Assembly: GCA_013407085.1 (NCBI GenBank)
Contig: JACCGJ010013559.1
Span: 1-64,000 of the forward strand
DNA from: Atriophallophorus winterbourni
Taxonomy: Eukaryota > Platyhelminthes > Trematoda > Plagiorchiida > Microphallidae
Length of the DNA: 64,000 nt
Direction: 5' to 3'
Position numbers and translations under genes: made by a program. Below, in pieces: positions 55,400 through 64,000 of this stretch. The notes under the pieces were generated by a model. The model searched no databases. It had not been told where the DNA came from and saw only the letters and a program-made list of their open reading frames with translations. Positions within the stretch are counted from its first letter, which is position 1, and each line of letters begins with the position of its first letter.

Positions 55400-58300
55400 T
55401 CGCCGGTATAATGAAGAGGTTGGATGTGTCAAAACATGATAACATGCATTGTGCACCACATGAATTAGTTACCTTGAGTGAATGCTATTGGTGATTCAAA
55501 GTGATTTAAAGTAATTCGAAGTTGTGATGGTCCAAAAAGCATTTAGCTCAACAATAACCATAGGATGGAGTTATGAGTTATGTACAATTTAAGAAGAAGA
55601 ACAGGGAAACTCATGTGCTGTAAATCGTATCAAAATTGGGGTTTTCTCTCAAGTATTTGCCCAAATGAGCTTCAAAAATATCCAGGTTGGCTGAGTGTGT
55701 AACAGTGGAGGAAAGGGTATTCCATGTAAAACTTACACGTTCAGCATACGAATATCTTCGACAGTTCAGTCTTTAAGTGGGAATAAGTACTGTAAGTTCA
55801 TGTTTCTGACTGGCACGGGGTGGCGAGCGTGTGCAAAGTTTGGACAAGGGATGGTTAGGGACGTGCATAATGTTGTACATCAGTATGAGGTGACCTCTTA
55901 GTCTACGACAGCGAAAGTCGAAAAGATTGAGACTCCTCAAACGTTCTTCATATGGTTTAGCAGCTAGTCTGGGTACAAGCTTTGTGGTTCGGTGGTAAAT
56001 ACGCAGCCTGAACCGCGTACTTCATCGCTGGTCTCAGATAGTTGTGCATGATACGGGGAACTGACTGAATCGAGAATCTGCCGAAAATTCGTTTTGATAA
56101 CGCTAATATGTGTGACGCCTTTTTGTATACGGCTTTGCACTGCAGTGAAGTCTTCAGACTTGAACTGGTCCAAACACCCAAATCCTTCTCTTCAGTTGTC
56201 CAGGCGAGTTGGTGGGACCCAAGATTGTAGTTGTAGTTTACGGTCTGTTCTATGTTTAACACCTTGCACTTTTGGAAGTTGAAGGCTAGTTTGTTTCTCA
56301 GAGACCAATCGTGAAATGTGTTTAGATCCTTCTGCGAAATCTCACAGTCGTCATTTGTACGTATGCTTCTCCAAAGATAGTTATCGTCTGCAAATAACAT
56401 ACCATTGCATTTACCACGCTCAAAAATGTCGATTGCGTGAATTAAAAACAAAATCGGTCCGAGGATCGAAACCTGAGGCACTTCGCTCGTAATTTTGAAT
56501 GATTTTGATAAGGCGCCGTCAACTCTGACTTGGGAACTCCTGTCGCGTAAATAGTTGTCTAGCCTAGCGAAAATGTTTCCTGTTATCCGGTACAATTCAA
56601 CTTTCTGGATAAAAATACTGTGATTGACGCGGTCGAAAGCCTTTGACATGTCTAAGAAGCATGCGTGAATGGAGCAACCATTGTCCACACATTCAGTCAA
56701 GTCGTTTGAGATGAGCAAGGGATTAGATGAACATGAGTGATATTTCCTAAAACCGTGCTGTTCAGTCGCAAGCACTCTATTGGTTTCGAGGTGATGGGTG
56801 ATCTTTTCGGCTACTAAACTCTCTAGCACTTCGGAAATTACTGGCAACAACGTGACTGGTCTATAGTTCGCAGCGTCTGATCGATTTCCGCCCTTGTAGA
56901 TTGGTGTGATGATACCAGATTTCTATTCCGTGAAAACGATACTATTTTCGAGCTGAGTAGACCACACAATGAGGATGCATATTGTTTGAGGATAAAAGGA
57001 GTGTTTCCATCTGCTCCTGGTGACATTATGGTATTCAAACGAAGAAGTCTGAGCATGACACACTCATTGTTTGTCGAGATTTTGTTCGGTATTTCATCGG
57101 AGAAGCCGATCGATTGCGGCGTAAGATGCACTGATTCCTTGTGATTAAAAACTTTGCGGTAGTAACCTGCAACAACTTCGGCAGCTTCAGATGAAGTCGT
57201 AGTTAGACCATGAGGTGTGCGCAATGCTGAGATTCCTAGCCTATTTTTCGATGTGATTTTAACAATCTGATTAGTAGTCTTGCCTGGTGAGACTGCGTGT
57301 CTCGGTGATAAGAGAGGTGACCTTGTTCCCCAACAGACGATATGATTCCCAATTATATAGCTTCGGATTCTGGACATAGTTTCTCCATGCACCGTTGCGT
57401 ATCTTAATGCGCTTCCTTGTACGGCTTCTCAATGAGAGAGAAAATCGTTTTTTCGTTGTCTTTAGCACAAATCTGGAATGTATTTTGTATTTCATCACAC
57501 AGCTTTTCTATGAAGTGTACCCAAGAACGATACACGTCCGCGGTGTCTGTTTTCCAGTCAGAAATCGTTCAAAAAGCAATGTGAAGACTTACAATATCCA
57601 TTCGTAGTTTTGTTAATGTCATACATTTTTTTAGCTTGACAAACATAATCAATTAAAAGGATCTGGTGGTCGCTAGAACCCAATAGAGTTTTGTAGCCGA
57701 GATTTTCGACGGCGTGTTCCTCACTCGTTAGTATTAGATCCTGAACGGATAGCATGTAACCTTCTCTATAACTAGTGTTATCAAATACTTAGTTATAAAA
57801 AAAATATCGAAGATCAGTTCTTGAAAAGCATTGTCGAGCGAATTCGTCGAGAGAGCGTTTTTCTCTATCAAGTTGAAAGGTTGAAATCTCCCATAACCAG
57901 GAATGGCGTTTGAAATCTGGTAGCCAAAAGTCGAATGTTTTGAAGTAGTTCAACATTGTGCGCGTCACTTGCGCCTGGAGAACGATAAATAACGCCTACA
58001 ATGCAGTCTTTTACAGTTGTCAGCTCAATTGTGCACCACAGAGTATCCTGTACACGTAGGTCAATATCGTCAATTATTATGCATGATAACTTATGTTTGT
58101 AGTAAAGTGCTACGCCACCGCCGCGTCCCGTACGGTCTTGACGGAACAGAGACATTCCTTTCAATTCCAATTCATTGTCTGATAAATGAGGTTCCAACCA
58201 TGTTTAGGTGATTGCAACTAAGTCCGATGAGTGCTGTATACATACGGTATCAAGCCCTTGTATTTCGTTTCACAGTCACTGCGCGTTTGTATAGAAAAAC

Positions 58301-59200
58301 TTTGGTTTATGGGTTAACGATGATAGACAAGAGAGAGAATAGCTTCACTTTCAAGTTGTGATATATTTATCAAATATTGAGGGTTGGTATGCATAAATTC
58401 AATCCGGTTCACAGTTTACAGCTGAGGCGTTGAAGTCTCCTCTATTTTCCTGACTCTGCATGAGTCGGACATAGATAGTTTTTTGGAGAGTTAATTGATT
58501 GACTTGACATGGGCTTGGAACACCAAGCAATACTAAACTTCTTTCTGATGCCCGATCGGTGGCTTTTGATTTGCGTTTCCACCATAGGAGATCAGTGAAA
58601 ATATGGATTTTGGAGCCCGCAACACTCTTTATTAATTATGAGTGTAATAATATGTTTTCCAGGTCGTTTCCTTTGTATAATATAAACTTGAGTAATTTCG
58701 GATCACCCTGATGGGGTGATTTTGGGTGTCGCCTCAAACGAATTATAGCTGAGGGTTTCATGAGAACTAGGTTCATCATGTCACAGAATCTGCTCCATTC
58801 GGCTAAAAAGTGCTTTTTCCTGTCGTCGAACAGTGCACCATTTGTTTTCTGAACGTCGGTAAAATTACGCTGAGACTATGGATCTTCTTCATAGAACCAC
58901 CAGCAGGTTTTACCGGTGCTGGGCGATAAGGTAGCTGACATTCGACTGTATCCATTTTTCTCTTTATATACATAGGAGATGCTGTCTTACGCGACATAGT
59001 AACGAAATCATCTCTATGGACCTTTTGTTGTCGCATTGAATCATCACTAATCACCAAAGATGCACCACTAACCAAAGTAGACAGCCTAGCGATACACCCA
59101 CAAATCATCCCCAGGGGAAGCGGGAATTTCGTATAGAGATTACGAAAATTGTAATCAAAAACGCGAGTAAACATTCAAACTACTTTTGATGGATGCAATT
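55400..59200 (-). mobile_element. CR1-like non-LTR element, near full length, inactive
   Basis: Minus strand, 5' to 3'. ORF1 region 59174-58440 ends with LLWWKRKSKATDRASERSLV then LLGVPSP, homologous to LPWWERK..SIVILGVPE of the element at 24.8 kb. Endonuclease: RTGRGGGVALYYKHKLS (about 58130), VMGDFNLST (57868) and LGSSDHQILLIDYVC. RT is at 56850-55957 with RVLATEQHGFRKYHSC, FLDMSKAFDRVNHSIF and MLFADDNYLWRS. The FADD catalytic motif is kept. A C-terminal region at 55950-55600 has YEERLRSLNLFDFRCRRLRG and FTWNTLS. Several stops and frameshifts (for example between 56850 and 57392 frames) prevent expression as one protein. Confidence 0.85.
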
Positions 59201-61890
59201 GCCAATGCAATTCAAACCGAAATAGATGTTCCTCAAGGCGGCAAAATAAATGAGAAAAATACGCAAAAAGTGCTCCATCACCTGAGAGTGGTGACTGCGT
59301 AACCGTGTAATGAAGATTAACGCAGTGAACTCCGCTTACCATGGTATTCATCTGATAAAATGAGGAACACCTTAGCTATAAATCTCCATCGAATAGTTGG
59401 CAGATCCGAGCAACCCAAAACATTTAACACTACCGCTCATTCAACGAACACCGATATCGCTCCCACTGTAATCTGTACAGGAGTTGACAGATACATGTTT
59501 TTCAGCAAAACAGGCATATGAGCTCAATGAATGGACTATGCTATGTACACAGACGGGATTGAAAACTTCAGTACATAATTCTTTGACACGCTTAAATCGA
59601 CAAGAAACCTCCCCAGACATAGAGCGGTCACGCGAACTAATTCCGACATAGAATAATTAATCCTCAATGGGTATCTACTCAGTACTTTTCCCGTTTTAAC
59701 CTGCCGAGTCTAAGCTGACATAACCTTGTGGGACGAAATAGGTCAACCCATATGTCGAGACCAGTCTACTTCAAGTAGCTTAATATTCCTCGGTGTTCGC
59801 GAAAATGATGAAGCGAGAACAGCTTGGGAATCAAAGCAACATTAATTGACGCAATAGTTGTACATTGACAATGCAATTGGATCTCGCGATTCAATTGTTG
59901 TAGACAATTTAAGAATACTTATATCTCTTAACTATTCTAGAGATCAATTTTCCAACGACCGGCATGGCTATCGCTATCAAGACCAACTGGAAAACTTACA
60001 GCGTTAATATTCCACAAGACTTAAGACTAAGCGAGTCCAAGCGTATTCACTCACTAACACCCAGAGAACCATCGCACTCACAGTTTGATTGCAATCTTTT
60101 TACTGACAGTCAACATGTGACTGAAGTACACGAAAAAGGTTAGACTCATCGCGAGTCGAACCAATAGATACATATATACGATTCTGCATTGTGTAAGATA
60201 AATACGATCGATCAAATATAAACGAATGTTCAGTGTTTACTAAACAAATTGGCTGAACTATGCGACCTTTGTGACAGGCTTTCATTCGATTTGGTCACAG
60301 TTACAAAAACTGTGTTTAAGTCATATATGATTGATGCTTATCTCCCGATTCCGAAAATGTCAATACCGAGCGGTGATCACCTATGATCCGGTGGTATAGT
60401 TGCAGTCTACTTTCATGAACGTTAAGCGCAGTGTAAATTATTCGATCATCCTGACCTCAGCCTTCTTGATTCAATTTGATGTTTAGTAAACCTAATCAAT
60501 GTAGACGAATTTACGATCGGCATCATTTACAGCTCGACAGCATCCGAAAGCTCATTTAATGATAAACTAATCAAATCTCTCCTTTCAATACCTCACACGC
60601 TGCCAGACAACTCAAATGCTGACCATGGGCGATTTAAATCTCTCGCATCTGATTCAAAGAAGTGAACACTCCCTACATTAGTTTGAGTATAAATTCAAGG
60701 AGGTCATAGAAATTGTTCCATTGTGCAACCACGTTGACCAGCCAGCTCTCAGACAGGGTCTTGAACTGACCTTCAACAATTGACCTTGTCATAACGCCTG
60801 AAGCAATCGCGGTAGATGATATAGAATAAATGGCACCACTGGGAAAGTGTGACCATCCGGTTCTTGTCTTTCATTGTGTATATAGTGCGAAACCATTGAG
60901 CAAACAGACAAAAGTCCTAAAATATTAGTCTCCAGGATGCACACACAAGTTCTTAACTACATACATTCTGGTTAATATTACAATACATTTCTAAATTATT
61001 TGTATTCGAAGATTGACAAAAACAGGAGTTTTATACCACACAAATGCAACCACAACTACCGGTTTTTGTATCCTGAATGGAATTATGAAATTGTTAGTTA
61101 TAAATGTGAGATTCGTGGGTAACTCATCCGAATTTTGGTACGGAAGCAACATGAAAGCGATTCTGTGGGATACGTGCGTAAGAGAATGGTAAAGAATCCT
61201 AAGCCACTTTACAATGAGCGATCAAGATTAAAACCAGGTGTATTCTCTGTACAAACCACAAATGCATTGACTCACTCTGCCAAGGATACCGCCCATCCAT
61301 TAGCAAGGTCTTACTCACTTCTCTTCAATTCTAAGTGTTTTATCCCATGTCAAGTTTGACCAAATTCGCATCTTTTGAAATTATTAAGTGAAATGACTGT
61401 CGACGCATATATGGTTGGGCGAGAACTTTCTCAACTAAACGAAAAGAAGTCTTTTGGGGCAGAAAACATTAACCCCTTTATGCTTCGCTTCGGTCGCATT
61501 GCTTTTACTGCTCTTCTCACGCGCTGATTCAATATCAGCCTACAAGAAGGAAAAATACCACCGCATTCGGAAGGATTTGACCATGGCACTTGACGAAGGC
61601 GCGTCTGTACATGCTTGCCTCATCGACATTTCCAAAGCTTTCGATAGAGTCAACCATGACATTCTTATTAAAAGTCTCAAAGCTTATGGAATAACAGGAA
61701 TGTTGCTAAATTGGATGAGCGACCATCTTACTGATAGACACGTCTAAGTTCGCGTTGGCAGCACCTTCTGGAGAGAAATAGAAGTCACAAGTGGAGTTTC
61801 GCAAGCCTCAGTGATTGAACCTCTACTTTTCTTGGTCTATATGAACGATATAGTAGAGTATCTTAGATATCACTCACTCATTCAGTCCTC
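59201..61890 (+). mobile_element. CR1-like element, plus strand, heavily decayed
   Basis: ORF1 trace LIFLGVRENDEARTAWESKQ (about 59780), endonuclease traces (NKLAELCDLCDRLSFDLVTV at about 60246, TIGIIYSSTASESSFND at about 60510), the RT motif CLIDISKAFDRVNHDILIKSL (about 61618) and VIEPLLFLVYMNDI (about 61812). It stops just before the expected FADD. It lies head to head with the element on its left. It has many stops. Confidence 0.75.
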
Positions 61891-62210
61891 TCCGTGCCGG
61901 GTGGCACATGAGGCGAAGACAACTTCACGTCAGTGGTTCCGGTCTGTCGCAGCTTTCGTTGCCGTCTGCACCGTGAATCCTTGTGCATGTAGTTTGCGTT
62001 CTAACGTTCTGCGCCAAGTTACCTTCGGCCGTCCCCTTTTTCGTTTACCTTGAGGATGCCAGTGCATGGCTACCTTCGTACGAGATCCATCCTGCAGACA
62101 TGAGCGAACCACAGATGTGTTGTCATCATTTCCGTAGTAATGTAGGTTTTACGGGATAGGGTTGCTAGCCCTAAGCCCAACCCTCCTCCTTTCTCAAAAG
62201 TGCTTGGGAC
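61891..62210 (-). mobile_element. RTE-like C-terminal fragment
   Basis: Minus strand: HWHPQGKRKRGRPKVTWRRT then LERKLHAQGFTV and VFASCATRHGED, the standard very C-terminal block of RTE-type polyproteins (W.P.GKR+RGRP..TWRR). It is joined on its 5' side to a GGGTTGGGCTTAGGGCTAGC block typical of short composite repeats. It truncates the plus-strand CR1-like element at 61890. Confidence 0.75.
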
Positions 62211-63929
62211 CGTCCTCTTCCATTTTCGATAATCTATTTTCTATTTTCTATTTTCTTATGAAAATTTCTCTACTAGAAAGTTTTCTGAGTTCTTGGTTGT
62301 GAGTTCTGAATTCTCGATAATTTATACTTATACCGCATTAAGGGATTTCATTTATTATCTGTATGTTTTAAGAGCCATTCAAATTTTTTTCTCTCGATAA
62401 TTTATTTCATGAAATTATTGAAATTTGAGAAAATGCACTCTCTCAATTCTTTTATTGAAGGCGCTAATTCTTGTCCCGAAGTCAATGATTCGGATATCGC
62501 CTAAGTTAATTATTTGTGGCTATCAACACTCAATCAAATCTTGTTAAATATATCTATTTTCTTGCATTTTCTACATAAAATTCCCATATAATTTCGTGTT
62601 TGCTCTCAAGCAATGTGATATTTAGACCAATACAATTTATTTGAATTCATTGTTATTAATGGAGCTGCCTCTTGTGTCAGAGAATACACGTTGTTCCAAA
62701 TTTAGTACCCGATTTTGCGCTGGTTACGTGACCATGTTTTGACTGCCACATCTGATGTATTTTTCGCTTACACTATTATCTCTCAAGAGACTGTCGCCGA
62801 TTGACAACAACCAAAATTATGCTTAAATTAATAGATTCGCATTGAGATCGGTTATTTCCGGTCATGGTTGTGTTCACTTGGTCTGGTGCTCAACATACCA
62901 TCGATTTGTATATCTTAATCCATTGGTGCCAACGTATTGACTATTTCACGAAACGTGTAACATCTTATTTCTCTTCCAAACTTTGCTGGTAGAACTTTGT
63001 CAGGAAAACCAAAAACGTTCCCAACAGATAATCATGTCATCATACAAAAACCAAAAAAGAGATGCAGTGGGAACGAGTCTAATTTATTTTTTGAAATGAG
63101 GACATTTGGTTGCAGTAAACCGGAAAACGTATTCCATTTAAAGATTGACTCCTATAATGTGAAAAACAGTGATCACTTTGAGTAAAAGCAACGTGATCTT
63201 TCAAATTTAAACGGTGAATAATTAGCTATTAAAATACTGGAAACCTTTGTATTACAAATACGCGAAATATTCTGAGTGAGTTTATTTATTATCATATTAC
63301 TTTGTTATTAGCAATGGTAGATGGTTTGCTTAAAGCTGATTGGAAAATATTTTGATATGTAGGTGAGCATCTTGCTCTAACAATGCTTAATGGGAGTCAA
63401 TTACTAATTGTATGCATCATGTTCGTCGTTTTAAGTGTTTCAGGTGAAAACGAGTAAAAAGATTATTACATTTGCAATCTAAATTCTTCACTCCTAACTT
63501 AACGGGACATTCCAAAGTAAAGTGGCAGTAGGACCAAGATTCACATGTTTATTCATAAAGGCGGACACGCCTGCAAATGCTGTGCTAGTGTGAGAGATTG
63601 AAAAGCCTGCAAAAGAGGAACTTTGGTGGAGACATTTGTTTCAATCCTTCAGAAAATCCTTCAGGGAGGATTGATAGTAGCCTACAACATCATACTTTAT
63701 CCGTTCTAGCTAGTTTTACAGTTGAGCAGCGTATCCTTCTTGATAAATGAATCATTCAATACACTCCGAAAATATCTTCTCATTGTGATCGAATTTATAT
63801 TGCTGATGTCGGCCACTTCCGTTAGATATGCACCACAAACGCATGACACTTTTATTATCCACAGATTTGTTAATGACTTAACAGCCTAAATCAGAAGCGA
63901 AAATCTCTCTCGATGCGAGTAGCAGTTCA
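62211..63929. other. no gene recognised
   Basis: AT-rich, with no motif or repeat match inside the window. Confidence 0.5.
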
Positions 63930-64000
63930 CGGAACATTGGCGGCATTTACACTCTGGCGGCGGGGTTTTCTATTATAATCCAAGAGCAATATCTACTCTT
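63930..64000 (+). mobile_element. possible CR1-like endonuclease fragment at window edge
   Basis: The last bases read SGGGVFYYNPRAIS, like the GGGVALYY block of the CR1-like endonucleases elsewhere in this window. Only about 14 residues are visible. Confidence 0.35.

Noticed and set aside
61045..61075. ACTACCGGTTTTTGTATCCTG resembling a family 3 ribozyme remnant
   Set aside because: No CTGATGA core and only a short match; it lies inside a CR1-like relic.

Overview
The window looks like AT-rich intergenic and genic DNA from a metazoan, most likely a parasitic flatworm (digenean trematode, schistosomatid-like). The reasons are spliced genes with GT-AG introns and no operons, a Ty3/gypsy element of the CsRn1 type with a C-H-H-C Gag finger, many CR1-like and RTE-like non-LTR relics, one with an (AGTA)n tail, and small repeats carrying type I hammerhead ribozymes. 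The species cannot be fixed from the sequence.

Layout. 1-600: RTE-like relic. 1997-2400 (-): nuclear-receptor (NR) DNA-binding-domain pseudogene. 2.4-10.2 kb: almost no genes, but two stretches (7.05-7.9 and 8.5-9.0 kb) recur near 44.8-45.7 and 49.5-51 kb. 10.2-11.9 kb: retroelement relics. 12.48-14.50 kb (+): the only NR gene here that looks intact, with promoter, four exons and compatible splice phases; a ligand-binding-domain-like exon lies at 16.8-17.2 kb. 18.4-18.75 kb: non-LTR 3' end. 20.93-21.65 kb: hammerhead repeat insertion (family 1). 21.8-24.75 kb (+): NR pseudogene copy A with an embedded gag relic. 24.8-32.6 kb: CR1-like element split by a Ty3/gypsy element. 32.6-36.75 kb: gypsy 3' fragment plus NR copy B. 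37.2-38.7 kb: a second copy of that gypsy fragment plus NR copy C. 38.7-40.3 kb: older gypsy pol fossil. 40.8-46.4 kb: NR copy D and downstream flank. 46.4-49.26 kb: CR1-like fragments. 49.59-52.7 kb: hammerhead repeat insertions of families 2 and 3. 51.75 and 53.7 kb (-): two possible host exons. 55.4-62.2 kb: opposed CR1-like relics and an RTE-like fragment. 62.2-64 kb: no gene recognised.

Two stories stand out. First, a locally expanded orphan NR family: one apparently functional gene (P-box CEGCK, finger spacing intact), four decayed paralogues on the + strand or partial, and one decayed paralogue on the - strand; the local duplications carried their promoter and an upstream LTR fragment with them. 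Second, at least three families of ~230-255 bp tandem repeats that each contain a type I hammerhead ribozyme with the self-complementary helix III ACCGGU. Two insertions have an inverted-tandem structure and 12-13 bp target-site duplications, and paralogous empty sites in this same window support two insertions. They match the retrozyme type of non-autonomous element. No Penelope-like reverse transcriptase that could mobilise them was recognised in the window.
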